NCBI GenBank assembly: GCA_046154585.1
Contig: JBJXDX010000169.1
Location: 1-64,000, forward strand
DNA length: 64,000 bases
Origin: CADEFX01 sp046154585
GTDB taxonomy: Bacteria; Pseudomonadota; Alphaproteobacteria; Rhizobiales; Hyphomicrobiaceae
Direction: 5' to 3'
Positions 34,712 to 43,822 of this stretch are shown piece after piece (position 1 is the stretch's first letter; each line of letters opens with the position of its first letter). Position numbers and translations under genes: made by a program. The notes beneath the pieces are model-generated. The model ran no database searches, had not been told where the DNA came from, and was given only the letters and a program-made list of their open reading frames with translations.

Positions 34712-35718
34712 GCAGCACCGGTACCATGCTGCCGCGGACGCGGCTCGGCATCTATGGGCTCGCCGCCGGCGCCGTCGCGCTCGCGTTCCTGCCGCTTATC
34801 GCCCCGCCGTACTACGTCGAACTCGGCACTACGGCGCTGATCGCCGCCATGCTCGCGCTCAGCCTGCAGCTTCTCGTCGGCTGCACGGGCCTCGTCAGTC
34901 TCGGCCATGGCGCTTTCTATGGTCTCGCCGCCTACACCGTGTATCTCGTCACGCCCACGAGCGGCCCGCTACCGGCCTGGCTCACGCTACCCGCCGCGGT
35001 TCTGGCCGCCGGCCTCACCTCACTCATCGTCGGCGCACTCTCGCTGCGCACCAGAGGCTTCTTCTTCCTAATGGTGACGCTGGCATTCGGCCAGATGATC
35101 TTCTTCCTGTTCCACGACACCAAGATCGGCGGCGGCACCGACGGCGCCTTTTTCGCCAAACCTGTGCTCTCGGCCCTCGGTTACGAGCTGACGCTGCCGC
35201 GCCGTCAGCGGCCCATGATTGCCTACTACACCGCGCTCGCGCTGCTGGTCGCCATGTACGCGGGCCTTGCGTTCCTGTCGCGCTCGCTGTTCGGCCGCGT
35301 GCTGGAGGGCGTCCGCATCAACGAGCACCGCATGCAGGCGCTCGGCTACGACACCTACCGCTACAAGCTCGCAGCCTTCACGCTGGCCGGCATGCTGGCA
35401 GGCGTCGCCGGCCACATGTGGGCGATGCACCGCGGCTTCGTCAATCCGGAGCTGGTCGGCTGGCATCGCTCGGCCGAAGCCCTGCTCATGATCCTGCTCG
35501 GCGGTTTGACCACGCTGCACGGACCCATCATCGGCGCGCTGGCCTACGTCGGCGTGCTGCGCGAAGTCGCCTCGCTCTGGCTCCCCGAGCGCACCTTACT
35601 GGTGGAAGGCGCCGCCATCCTCGCCATCGTGCTGCTGCTGCCGCGCGGACTGACGGGCCTGTCGCTGCGCTGGCTCAGACGCGACGGCACCCCCGAGAAA
35701 GCCAACGGCGATGGCTGA
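34708..35718 (+). CDS. Branched-chain-type ABC permease (LivM-like)
   Basis: 336-residue inner-membrane permease. Motifs are LQLLVGCTGLVSLGHGAFYGLAAY near residue 50 and GVRINEHRMQALGYDTYRYKLAAFTLAG, followed by LLGGLTTLHGPIIGA. The ATG overlaps the LivH-like stop (ATGA), and its own stop overlaps the next start by 8 bases. A longer in-frame open frame exists upstream inside livH, but the N-terminus and coupling favour 34708. Confidence 0.93.
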   Translation: MSSTGTMLPRTRLGIYGLAAGAVALAFLPLIAPPYYVELGTTALIAAMLALSLQLLVGCTGLVSLGHGAFYGLAAYTVYLVTPTSGPLPAWLTLPAAVLAAGLTSLIVGALSLRTRGFFFLMVTLAFGQMIFFLFHDTKIGGGTDGAFFAKPVLSALGYELTLPRRQRPMIAYYTALALLVAMYAGLAFLSRSLFGRVLEGVRINEHRMQALGYDTYRYKLAAFTLAGMLAGVAGHMWAMHRGFVNPELVGWHRSAEALLMILLGGLTTLHGPIIGALAYVGVLREVASLWLPERTLLVEGAAILAIVLLLPRGLTGLSLRWLRRDGTPEKANGDG

Positions 35719-36478
35719 CCTTCGGCCGACAACAGCGCCGGTACTGGCTAGCGATGGACTGTCGCGCAACTTCGGTGGCCTCGCCGCCGTGCGCGACGTC
35801 TCCATCGCCCTGCACCGGCTCGAATTGCACGCCGTCATCGGCCCGAACGGCGCGGGCAAGTCCACGCTCGTGAACCTCCTGTCGGGCGAGCTCTCACCGA
35901 CCGCAGGCCGCATCAACCTGATGGGCCGCGACGTCGCCGGCGAGCCGTCCTGGCGCATGACACATCTCGGCATCGGCCGCTCGTTCCAGCGCACCAATCT
36001 ACTCGGCCCTGCGACGGTGCTGGAGAACGTCCGCCTCGGCATCCAAGCGCGCCACACGCGCCTTGGACATCTATTCCGCGCCGCCCGCAAGGAGCGCGAT
36101 CTCATCGACCGCGCCGACGCCGTGCTCGTCCGTGTCGGCCTCGCCGGCGTGCGCGATCAGATTGCCGGAACCCTGTCCCATGGCCATCAGCGCCAGCTCG
36201 AGATTGCCATGGCGCTCGCAGGATCGCCCCAGGTGCTGCTCCTCGACGAACCCATGGCCGGCATGGGCCCCGAAGAGTCCGAGCGCATGCTGCATCTCTT
36301 GAAGTCGCTGGCCCAGGATCACGCCATCCTGCTCATCGAGCACGACATGGATTTCGTGTTCGCCGTCGCCGACTGGATGACCGTAATGGTCGACGGCGCC
36401 GTGCTGGCCGACGGCAAGCCGGAGGCTATCCGCGCCAACGCCGCCGTTCAGCACGCCTACCTTGGGGGTACGGCGTGA
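35711..36478 (+). CDS. Branched-chain-type ABC ATPase (LivG-like)
   Basis: 255-residue ATPase. Walker A is GPNGAGKST, Walker B VLLLDEPMAGMGPEES, switch His IEHDMDFVFAVAD. The signature motif is LSHGHQRQLEIAMAL, with His where LSGGQ has Gly; LivG proteins often read LSYGxQRxLEIA, so this is near the family norm. The C-terminal VMVDGAVLADGKPEAIRAN is also typical. Start and stop overlap neighbouring liv genes. Confidence 0.93.
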   Translation: MADLRPTTAPVLASDGLSRNFGGLAAVRDVSIALHRLELHAVIGPNGAGKSTLVNLLSGELSPTAGRINLMGRDVAGEPSWRMTHLGIGRSFQRTNLLGPATVLENVRLGIQARHTRLGHLFRAARKERDLIDRADAVLVRVGLAGVRDQIAGTLSHGHQRQLEIAMALAGSPQVLLLDEPMAGMGPEESERMLHLLKSLAQDHAILLIEHDMDFVFAVADWMTVMVDGAVLADGKPEAIRANAAVQHAYLGGTA

Positions 36479-37194
36479 GCGACGAGCCTCAGTTCCTGCG
36501 CGTCGAAGGCCTGCACACGTATTACGGCCAGAGCCATATCCTGCGCGGAATTTCCCTCGCCATCGCCCAGCGCCAGAGCGTCGGGCTCATGGGCCGCAAC
36601 GGCATGGGCAAGACCACGCTCATCCGCTCCATCATGGGCCTGGTTCCGCCGCGCCGCGGGCGCCTGTGGATCGACGGCCGCGACGCCTCGCGCGATCCGG
36701 CCTTCCTGCGCGCCCGCGCCGGCCTCGCCTACGTGCCGGAAGGCCGTGGCATCTTCGCCAGCCTCAGCGTCGCGGAGCATCTCGCCGTCGCCGAGCGCCC
36801 AGGTGCGGACGGCCGCGCCGACTGGACCGTAACGCGCGTCCTCGAGCTGTTCCCGCGCCTGGCCCAGCGCCTGGATCATTCCGGCGCACAGCTTTCCGGT
36901 GGCGAGCAGCAGATGCTGGCCATCGCCCGCGCGCTTCTCACCAATCCGCGGCTGCTCATTCTCGACGAGGCCACCGAAGGCTTGGCGCCGATCGTGCGCG
37001 AGGAGATCTGGCGCACCATCCGGCTCATCCGCGACAGCGGCATCGCCACACTCGTCGTAGATAAATCAGTATCGGACGTGGCCGCCCTCGCCGACAGCAT
37101 CATCGTGCTGGTCAAAGGCGAGATCGCATTCGAAGGCCGGCCGGCCGAGCTTCAGGCAGATCCCGAGCTCATGCACCGGCACCTCGGAGTTTAG
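36475..37194 (+). CDS. Branched-chain-type ABC ATPase (LivF-like)
   Basis: 239-residue ATPase, partner of the LivG-like protein. It reads LRVEGLHTYYGQSHILRGISL, Walker A GRNGMGKTT, GLAYVPEGRGIFASLSVAEHL (LivF hallmark), signature LSGGEQQMLAIARAL and Walker B LLILDEATEGLAP. The switch position is VDKSVSDVAALAD, with Lys-Ser rather than the usual Glu-Gln/His after VV, which is a variant seen in some LivF proteins. GTG start at 36475 overlapping the previous gene; the stop overlaps the convergent transglycosylase gene by 26 bases. Confidence 0.92.
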   Translation: MSDEPQFLRVEGLHTYYGQSHILRGISLAIAQRQSVGLMGRNGMGKTTLIRSIMGLVPPRRGRLWIDGRDASRDPAFLRARAGLAYVPEGRGIFASLSVAEHLAVAERPGADGRADWTVTRVLELFPRLAQRLDHSGAQLSGGEQQMLAIARALLTNPRLLILDEATEGLAPIVREEIWRTIRLIRDSGIATLVVDKSVSDVAALADSIIVLVKGEIAFEGRPAELQADPELMHRHLGV

Positions 37195-38011
37195 GCACTG
37201 CGCCGGTCTTGCGCTTGCCCGCGGTCTGCGCACTGCGCGTCGCCTGCTCCTGCTTCAGTGCGATCCAACGCTGGCAGCTCGCCAGCTTCTGGTTGCACTT
37301 GATATCCAGCGCCGCAACGGCCGGAGGTCCGCCTTGGGCTCGTGCTGCCGGCCTCGGCCGAGGGTCCGGCCTGACCGCGATCGCACGCGGCGCAGCGGCG
37401 ACCTTCGGCCCGCCGTAGATGTCGCGCGTCGCGCGCGCAACGAGAGCGCTGGCGCTGACGCCAACCATGAAGGGATTGGCCCCAATTACGCCTGCCCCGA
37501 CCACCGATGATAGCCGCGCCTGTGGTTCCGCCTGCAGCACGCGCACCGCACCTGTAGGCCCCAGCAGGAACGCCAGCCTGAGATGCGGCAGCGTCGGCTG
37601 AATGCCTTGGCTTTTCAGGTAGACCGCATTCTCCAATGTAAAAACGGCCGCCGTCGCACGCGCAAACGAACGCGTCGTCCTCAATGCCAGGACCTCCGCG
37701 TCATTGAGTTCCGCCACCTCGGCCGGGAAATGCCGCCGCGCAATGGAGATGAACGTCGACTTGATGAACTGGAACGGCCCGAGCGCCGACGACCGCGGAT
37801 TGGCGGCCGTGTCGCGCCCGCCCGACTCCGCCAGCATCAGCCGGTCGAGAAAATGCGAGAGCTGCGGCACGAGGTTGCCTGGCTCCGCCAGCGCTTCCTT
37901 CTCGACCCGGGTCGAGAAGGTTGCGGCAGAGGCATCTGTCAGTGCGACGGCCAGCAACAACGCTGCGGACCCATGTCGAACAAGCGCGCGAATACGAGAC
38001 AATTTCGGCAC
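37169..38011 (-). CDS. Lytic transglycosylase SLT-domain protein
   Basis: 280-residue exported protein. After a signal peptide (ALLLAVALTDASA) comes an SLT domain with the catalytic Glu in DRLMLAESGGRDTAANPRSSALGPFQFIKSTF near residue 58. ESGG and GPFQF are the standard motifs. It should cleave peptidoglycan between MurNAc and GlcNAc. The C-terminal third is Ala/Pro/Arg-rich and ends with a Cys pair (CNQKLASC). It converges with the liv operon and overlaps its end by 26 bases. Confidence 0.87.
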   Translation of the reverse strand: MPKLSRIRALVRHGSAALLLAVALTDASAATFSTRVEKEALAEPGNLVPQLSHFLDRLMLAESGGRDTAANPRSSALGPFQFIKSTFISIARRHFPAEVAELNDAEVLALRTTRSFARATAAVFTLENAVYLKSQGIQPTLPHLRLAFLLGPTGAVRVLQAEPQARLSSVVGAGVIGANPFMVGVSASALVARATRDIYGGPKVAAAPRAIAVRPDPRPRPAARAQGGPPAVAALDIKCNQKLASCQRWIALKQEQATRSAQTAGKRKTGAVPKLRGAGA

Positions 38012-38168
38012 GTCTCCGTTCTGGTGGTGTTTGGGGACAACGAGTTCGTTCTCGTGCGGCGGTTCGGTGGCCCATTATAGTTGTCAGGTCAACCCATGCC
38101 GCCAGCGTTAGCGTTGCATATGGTTGATCGCGGCGAAATTGGGCGCCATGAAGACGCCGGGAGACCTC

Positions 38169-38942
38169 ATGCCTCATACGACGGTTAACGGCCGCAGCAT
38201 CGAGTATCGCATGGTGCTTGGAGACGCCGCGCGGCATCCGCCGCTGGTTTTTCTGCACGAAGGGCTCGGCTGCGCGACATTGTGGCGCGACTTTCCCGAT
38301 CAGGTGGCACGCGAGACCGGCACGCGCGCGCTCGTCTATTCGCGTTTTGGTTACGGCCAGTCCGACGGCCTGGAGCAGCCGCGCACCGTGCACTTCATGC
38401 ACGAGGAGGCGCTCGACGTGCTGCCCGCGCTGCTCGACAGCTTCGGCATCGAGAACCCGCTGCTCGTCGGCCATTCGGACGGCGCGTCGATCGCGCTCAT
38501 CCACGCGGCTCAGTCAGGCCGCCCGGTAGCCGGACTCGTTCTGATGGCACCGCACGTCTTCGTCGAGGACATCTGCGTCGAAAGCATCGCGCGCGTTCGC
38601 GCCACCTACGAGTCGAAGGGCCTGAAGCAGCGCCTCGCCAAATATCATGCCCACGTCGACGACGCGTTCCTCGGCTGGGCCGATACGTGGCTGCTGCCGG
38701 AGTTCCGCGCCTGGTCGATCGAATATCTGGCCGGCCGCCTCAACGCACCCGCCCTGCTGATCCAGGGCGAGGACGACGAATACGGCACGCTCGAGCACAT
38801 CGACCGCATCGGCCTGCGCAGCCAGGGCCCCACCGAGCGCCTGGTCCTGCCTCGCTGCGGCCATTCCCCGCAACGCGATCAGGAAGCCACCGTGCGCGAC
38901 GCCATTGTCGGCTTCGCGCGCAGCCTCGCCGTGTCTCAGTAA
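38169..38942 (+). CDS. Alpha/beta hydrolase with a standard Ser nucleophile
   Basis: 257-residue alpha/beta-hydrolase. The oxyanion-hole motif is VFLHEGLGCATLWRDFP, the nucleophile elbow VGHSDGAS, the acid in IQGEDDEYG and the catalytic His in RCGHSPQRDQ near the C-terminus. The family includes esterases, lactonases and C-C hydrolases; no substrate can be named. The ATG at 38169 follows GGGAGACC. Its end overlaps the convergent PPOX-type gene by 7 bases. Confidence 0.87.
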   Translation: MPHTTVNGRSIEYRMVLGDAARHPPLVFLHEGLGCATLWRDFPDQVARETGTRALVYSRFGYGQSDGLEQPRTVHFMHEEALDVLPALLDSFGIENPLLVGHSDGASIALIHAAQSGRPVAGLVLMAPHVFVEDICVESIARVRATYESKGLKQRLAKYHAHVDDAFLGWADTWLLPEFRAWSIEYLAGRLNAPALLIQGEDDEYGTLEHIDRIGLRSQGPTERLVLPRCGHSPQRDQEATVRDAIVGFARSLAVSQ

Positions 38943-39544
38943 AGCTTGTCGCGATAGGCCGTTTCCAGGCGCGTCTCGACCTCGGGCCTGTCGATGCCCT
39001 TGATCTGGTCAGCGAGTGCCTCGGCGAAGGTCGCAAGCCCGTCGAGCGACGGCCACTTCTCCTTCTGCCACACGCCGGACCGCACCACCGCCTTGCCACA
39101 CTGGAAATACACACTACGCGCGGTGATCTCGACCACCGCCCGCGCCGGCCTGTTGCGCACGGCATACTTCTGCAGCAGCGCCGGGTCCGTCAGCAGCCGC
39201 GCCGTGCCATTGACGCGCAGCGTCTCGAGCCGCCCGGGCACCAGGAACAGCAGCGCGATGCGCGGATTGGCGATGATGTTCTGGAAGCTGTCGAGCCGAT
39301 TGTTGCCCGGACGGTCCGGCAAATGCAGGATCTTGTCCTCAGGGACGGCGACGAACCCTGGCGCATCTCCCCGTGGCGACACGTCTGGCCACCCATCCGC
39401 ATCAGAGGTCGACACAGCCACGAACGGCGAGCGGCCGATGAAATCACGGCAGTGCTTGTCGCAGTGATCGAGTTCCTTGCGCACCGCGAGTTCGGTCGGC
39501 TGCTCGTAGATTTGCCTCAGCTCCGCCAGACTGCCAATTTCCAT
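38936..39544 (-). CDS. PPOX-type FMN-dependent flavoprotein
   Basis: 202-residue split-barrel flavoprotein of the pyridoxamine-phosphate-oxidase-like superfamily (MSMEG_1061-type). Motifs are FIGRSPFVAVSTSDADGWPDVSPRGDAPGF, LHLPDRPGNNRLDSFQNIIANPRIALLFLVPG and LRVNGTARLLTD. Members reduce or oxidise small molecules with FMN or F420; the substrate is unknown. The ATG at 39544 has AAAGGAATG upstream. The gene lies 4 bases downstream of glpK on the same strand, so it is probably co-transcribed with it. Confidence 0.85.
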   Translation of the reverse strand: MEIGSLAELRQIYEQPTELAVRKELDHCDKHCRDFIGRSPFVAVSTSDADGWPDVSPRGDAPGFVAVPEDKILHLPDRPGNNRLDSFQNIIANPRIALLFLVPGRLETLRVNGTARLLTDPALLQKYAVRNRPARAVVEITARSVYFQCGKAVVRSGVWQKEKWPSLDGLATFAEALADQIKGIDRPEVETRLETAYRDKLY

Positions 39545-39548
39545 GCAT

Positions 39549-41042
39549 TCATTCCTTTGCAAAGGCGATGGCCGATCTCACCGCACGCCGCCAGCCGGTG
39601 TAGCGGGACTCGCGTTCGTCGGCATCTATTTTCGGCGTGAACCGCGTGTTGAGCTTCCACAGCTCGGAGAAACCCTCCATGCCGGGCAGCACGCCCGCAT
39701 GCTGGCCCGCGAGCCAGGCGGCCCCCATCGCCGTCGTTTCCAGCACCGTCGGGCGATCGACCGGCGCATCGAGGATGTCGGCCAGGCACTGCATGGTCCA
39801 GTCGCTCGCCACCATGCCGCCGTCGACACGCAACACCATGCCGGCCGTGGGCGTCCAGTCGCGACGCATCGCCTCGGTCAGATCGCGCGTCTGATAGCAC
39901 ACCGACTCCAGCGCCGCGCGCGCCAGCTCGGCAGCGCCCGTCGCGCGCGTCACGCCAAACAGCGCACCCCGCGCATGCGGTTCCCAGTACGGCGCGCCGA
40001 GCCCGACGAACGCCGGCACGAGATAGACCCGCTGCGCCGGATCGGACTTGCTGGCGAGGTCGCCACTCTGCGAAGCCGACGCTATGATCCCGAGCCCGTC
40101 GCGTAGCCACTGCACCGCCGCTCCGGCAATGAAGATCGAGCCTTCCAGCGCATACGTGCGCTGGCCGCGCAGCTGATACGCAATCGTCGTGAGCAGGCGG
40201 TTGCTCGAGACGATAGGCTGCGCGCAGGTGTTGAGCAGCGCGAAGCACCCCGTGCCGTAAGTTGCCTTCATCATGCCGGGTGCGAAGCAGGCCTGGCCGA
40301 TAGTCGCCGCCTGCTGGTCTCCCGCCACGCCGCGGATCGGCAGCGCGGCGCCCAGGATCGTCGGCACCATCGTGCCGAAGTCGGCCGCGCAGTCGCGCAC
40401 CTCCGGCAGCACACTGCGCGGCACGCGAAGCAATCGCAGCAGATCCTCGTCCCACTCGCCCTTGCGGATGTCGAAAAGCAGCGTGCGCGAGGCATTGGTA
40501 GCGTCGGTTGCATGCACCTTGCCGCCCGTCAGGCGCCAGATGAGAAAGCTGTCGATCGTGCCGAACGCGAGTTGGCCTTTTTCCGCCGCGGCCCGCGCCC
40601 CGCTCACGTTGTCGAGCAGCCACGCGATCTTCGTCGCCGAGAAATAGGGATCGAGCAGCAGCCCCGTCTTCGCCGTCACGCCCGGCTCGCACCCCTCGTC
40701 CTTGAGCTTCTGGCACACGTCGGCTGTGCGCCGATCCTGCCAGACGATGGCCCGATGGATCGGCCGGCCCGACTTGCGGTCCCAGATCACGCACGTCTCG
40801 CGCTGGTTGGAAATGCCGACCGCCGCGATGTCGGCCGCGATCGTGCGCGCGTTCGAGATCGCCTCGCGTGCCGTCGCCATCGTCGTCGACCAGATGTGCT
40901 CGGGATCGTGCTCGACCCAGCCGGACGCCGGAAAATGCTGCGGAAACTCCCGCTGCCCGAAGCCGACCGGGTTCAGCGCCTCATCGAAGACAATGGCGCG
41001 ACTCGACGTTGTGCCCTGGTCCAGGGCAAGAATTTTGGCCAT
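39549..41042 (-). CDS. glpK: Glycerol kinase
   Basis: 497-residue FGGY-family kinase that phosphorylates glycerol to sn-glycerol-3-phosphate. It begins LALDQGTTSSRAIVFDE, with AVGISNQRETCVIWDRKSGRPIHRAIVWQDRR, DPYFSATKIAWLLDN and GVAGDQQAATIGQACF, all specific to GlpK over other sugar kinases. Length is normal. With the ugp operon 9 kb away it forms a glycerol-3-phosphate supply theme, although glpD and glpF are not in the window. Confidence 0.95.
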   Translation of the reverse strand: MAKILALDQGTTSSRAIVFDEALNPVGFGQREFPQHFPASGWVEHDPEHIWSTTMATAREAISNARTIAADIAAVGISNQRETCVIWDRKSGRPIHRAIVWQDRRTADVCQKLKDEGCEPGVTAKTGLLLDPYFSATKIAWLLDNVSGARAAAEKGQLAFGTIDSFLIWRLTGGKVHATDATNASRTLLFDIRKGEWDEDLLRLLRVPRSVLPEVRDCAADFGTMVPTILGAALPIRGVAGDQQAATIGQACFAPGMMKATYGTGCFALLNTCAQPIVSSNRLLTTIAYQLRGQRTYALEGSIFIAGAAVQWLRDGLGIIASASQSGDLASKSDPAQRVYLVPAFVGLGAPYWEPHARGALFGVTRATGAAELARAALESVCYQTRDLTEAMRRDWTPTAGMVLRVDGGMVASDWTMQCLADILDAPVDRPTVLETTAMGAAWLAGQHAGVLPGMEGFSELWKLNTRFTPKIDADERESRYTGWRRAVRSAIAFAKE

Positions 41043-41185
41043 AGCGGCAGTTCCAGTTGCGCCCCCGGCCAACCCTACGGAGGTCCCCTACTGGCGGCAA
41101 GCCATTGCTCCTAGGCGCAACCATGTCCTTGGGAGCGGATCAAGGGCGCTGGCGAAGCAAAGACGCCTCGGATATGATGCGTATC

Positions 41186-41389
41186 ATGACCACTGAGAGT
41201 GAAAACCTCGTCTTAGAGCACCTGCGTTACATCCGTGGCGCTGTCGATGCCTTGCGCGAGGACAATCGCGAGATCAAAACCCGGCTTGGCATCCTCGAAC
41301 AGCCGTATGCCAGCTTGTCGAGTAGGATCGACCGCATTGAAGGTCGTCTCGATCGCATCGAAAAAAGGCTGGAGTTGGCTGACGCCTAG
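41186..41389 (+). CDS. Small coiled-coil protein
   Basis: 67-residue soluble protein, MTTESENLVLEHLRYIRG..., ending in heptad-like repeats SSRIDRIEGRLDRIEKRLEL. Such short charged coiled-coil proteins are frequent in alphaproteobacteria and have no assigned function. Another ATG lies at 41174. It sits between the divergent start of glpK and the convergent end of the monooxygenase gene. Confidence 0.6.
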   Translation: MTTESENLVLEHLRYIRGAVDALREDNREIKTRLGILEQPYASLSSRIDRIEGRLDRIEKRLELADA

Positions 41390-41395
41390 GTCGCC

Positions 41396-42556
41396 CTACC
41401 CGCCCTTCTTCTCCTTGTACTTGTCGATCTCCCGTTGGATCGCCGCCTGCGATTCCTTACCCGCCGTCTCGTGCTTGACCTTGGCATCGTCGTAGCTGTG
41501 GACGCGCATGCTGTTGGAGCCGCGCTGGAACTGCGGGTGAACGTAGCGCGCCATCAGCTCGTAGCTGCGCTGCGTTTGCGCCCAGTCCGCCCAGTTGTGC
41601 GCGAGCAGCAGCACCGCTCCGAAGCCCCCGTTGGAGCCATGCCACAGCCGCTCGAAGTGGCGGATGCAATCGTCCGGCGTGCCGATGCAGGCGAGGCCCT
41701 CGTTTATGAGGTAGTCGCAGGGGTTCTCGATCCCGGCCGGAATAATCGGAAACGTCGCGACCTCGGTGAAGTAGCGGGCGAAATTGGCGAGCCCGAACTC
41801 GACGTCCTTGCGCGCCTGCTCGCGCGTCTCCGCCACGTGTGCAAACGTGACGATGCGCCATTTCGAGCGATCGACGGTCTTGCCGTGCTCGCGCGCGCTG
41901 TCCTCCAGGATGCCCCAGTTGGCCGCGTGTGCTTTCAAGGCTTCATCCGACGTGCCGCCGATAGAGAGCATGCCGATGCCGTTCTTGCCCGCTGCCACCG
42001 CGCCGACCGGCGAACGCGAGTTGGCAACCGCCATCTCCATCATGGGTCGCGAATAGCCGACGAGCTGCAGGTGCGCATCCTGCAAGTCGAACCAATCCGT
42101 CTTCTTCGTCACCGTGCGGCCCTGCATCAAGTCCACGATGACGCTGAGCGATTCATCGAGCTTGCGCCGCTGGTCCGCCGGATTGAGGCCCATCTTCACG
42201 GCGTCATACACCAGCGAGCCCGGGCCCACGCCGAACATGGCGCGCCCGCGCGTCATGTGGTCGAGTAGCATCATGCGGCTCGCGACCGTGAACGGGTTGT
42301 GATAGGGGAGCGACACCACGCCCGTGCCGAGGCGGATGTGCTTCGTGCGCTCGGCCGCCGCGGCGATGAACATCTCCGGACAGGCGATGATCTCGAAGCC
42401 GCCCGAGTGATGCTCGCCCACCCACGCCTCGTGATAGTTGAGCTTGTCGAGATGGACCAGCAGGTCCATATCGCGCTCGATCGCGAGCGTCGGGTTCTCG
42501 TTCAGCGCGTGGAAGGGCGCCAGGAAAACGCCCGTGCGCAGGAAGCGGTCAGTCAT
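41396..42556 (-). CDS. LLM-class (luciferase-like) flavin monooxygenase 1
   Basis: 386-residue TIM-barrel flavin-dependent oxidoreductase. It begins DRFLRTGVFLAPFHALNENP, then WVGEHHSGGFEIIACPEMFIAAAAERTKHIRLGTGVVSLPYHNPFTVASRMMLLDHMTRGR, the classic two-component monooxygenase pattern. It needs reduced FMN from a partner reductase that is not in the window. Homologues oxidise terpenoids, sulfonates or heterocycles, so the substrate is open. Three overlapping starts exist (42562 GTG, 42559, 42556); 42556 has the best spacing from GGAG. It follows monooxygenase 2 by 36 bases. Confidence 0.9.
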   Translation of the reverse strand: MTDRFLRTGVFLAPFHALNENPTLAIERDMDLLVHLDKLNYHEAWVGEHHSGGFEIIACPEMFIAAAAERTKHIRLGTGVVSLPYHNPFTVASRMMLLDHMTRGRAMFGVGPGSLVYDAVKMGLNPADQRRKLDESLSVIVDLMQGRTVTKKTDWFDLQDAHLQLVGYSRPMMEMAVANSRSPVGAVAAGKNGIGMLSIGGTSDEALKAHAANWGILEDSAREHGKTVDRSKWRIVTFAHVAETREQARKDVEFGLANFARYFTEVATFPIIPAGIENPCDYLINEGLACIGTPDDCIRHFERLWHGSNGGFGAVLLLAHNWADWAQTQRSYELMARYVHPQFQRGSNSMRVHSYDDAKVKHETAGKESQAAIQREIDKYKEKKGG

Positions 42557-42592
42557 CATCACTCTCCGAAAATGGCCCCGTCGTCGTATCGA

Positions 42593-43795
42593 TTATTCCG
42601 CCGCCGCCGTCGCTGCCCGCGTCGACTGCGGATTGAGATCGCGCAGCCTCGGCAGCACCTCCTTGGCAAACAGCCGCAGGTTCTCCTTCGTGTCCGCGTG
42701 GTCGAGGAAGCCCCCCTGACCGAAGAACAAGAGATGCCCGAAGCCGCCGACGCGCTCGTTGAAGTCCTTGATCTGAGCGTAGACATCATCGGGCGTGCCG
42801 GCAAACGCCGCGTCGCACGCAATGAGCTGCTCGATGCTGGCCTTGGTGAAATCCACTGTGTTGCCGCCCCGATCCTTGGTCGGTGGCTTGGCGTTGGGGC
42901 CCGCCTTCAGCATGGCCACATTGGCCCCCACCGAGTTGTAGCCCGGCGGGTTCGTAAACGGCTCGAGCACGATCGGTGCCGTGCGCACATAGCCCGCGAT
43001 GAGATCGGCCCGGCGCAGGCCTTCCGCGCGCGTGTTGCCCACGCCGACAACGGCGGCATAGGCGAGCCGGTCCGGCCCCGCCGTCCAACCCAGCTCCGAT
43101 GCGCGTTTTCGATAGGCCTCGAACATTGGCTTGGCGACGCTGCCGTACAGTAGCGTCGCCACCACGTGCCCCCGCTCCGCCGCCAGCTTGCCCGTATCGA
43201 CGCTGAGGCCCGTCATCCATACTGGCGGCGTCGGCTGCTGCAGCGGCCGCGGCCAGATGTTGACGTTGCGATAGTGAAAGTACTCGCCTTCCCAGTTGAA
43301 CGGTCCATCCGTATTTGACAGCGCTTTAAGGATCAGGTCGTGCGCTTCCCAATAGCGCCGCATCAGGCGCGCGGGATTGCTGTTGGCCGGCGCGATCTCG
43401 TAGGGCGCGCCCTTCACCAGCCCCATCTCCAGCCGCCCGCCTGATAGCACGTCGATCCACGCCATCTCCTCGGCAACGCGCACAGGATCCGGCCGATTGG
43501 CGATCGGATTGCCGAGCGACAGCAGCCGCGCCTTCTTCGTCTCGCGCGCGATGATCGCCAACGCCATCGGCACCGAGGCCGTTAGGCACGTCACCGTGCT
43601 GTGGTGCTCGTTGACCATGATGTCGAGCCCGACTTCATCCGCATAGGCGAACTCGTCGAGATAGCGGTTCAGCAGCTGGTGGCCGATCTGCGGGTCGAAT
43701 TGACCGTTCGGCAGCACCACACGCAGCGAGCCGCGCTTCAGGCCTTCCTCCCAGGCCGGGTGGTAGGCCATTTCCGAGAAGTACCAGACGCGCAT
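42593..43795 (-). CDS. LLM-class (luciferase-like) flavin monooxygenase 2
   Basis: 400-residue flavin monooxygenase of the same class but a different branch from the neighbour. It begins MRVWYFSEMAYHPAWEEGLKRG, with VNEHHSTVTCLTASVPMALAIIARETKKARLLSLGNPIANRPDPVRVAEEMAWIDVLSGGR and PVWMTGLSVDTGKLAAERGH. Two such enzymes with a hydrolase downstream of one promoter suggests sequential oxidation then ester or lactone cleavage of one substrate. It lies 27 bases after the hydrolase gene stop. Confidence 0.9.
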   Translation of the reverse strand: MRVWYFSEMAYHPAWEEGLKRGSLRVVLPNGQFDPQIGHQLLNRYLDEFAYADEVGLDIMVNEHHSTVTCLTASVPMALAIIARETKKARLLSLGNPIANRPDPVRVAEEMAWIDVLSGGRLEMGLVKGAPYEIAPANSNPARLMRRYWEAHDLILKALSNTDGPFNWEGEYFHYRNVNIWPRPLQQPTPPVWMTGLSVDTGKLAAERGHVVATLLYGSVAKPMFEAYRKRASELGWTAGPDRLAYAAVVGVGNTRAEGLRRADLIAGYVRTAPIVLEPFTNPPGYNSVGANVAMLKAGPNAKPPTKDRGGNTVDFTKASIEQLIACDAAFAGTPDDVYAQIKDFNERVGGFGHLLFFGQGGFLDHADTKENLRLFAKEVLPRLRDLNPQSTRAATAAAE

Positions 43796-43822
43796 CTTGC
43801 GGATCTCCAGCTTGAACGTGCT

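Noticed and set aside
36940..37100. LivF-like ATPase inactive because the switch His looks missing
   Set aside because: The VDKSVSDV variant occurs in LivF-type ATPases, and Walker A, signature and Walker B are intact, so inactivity is not supported.
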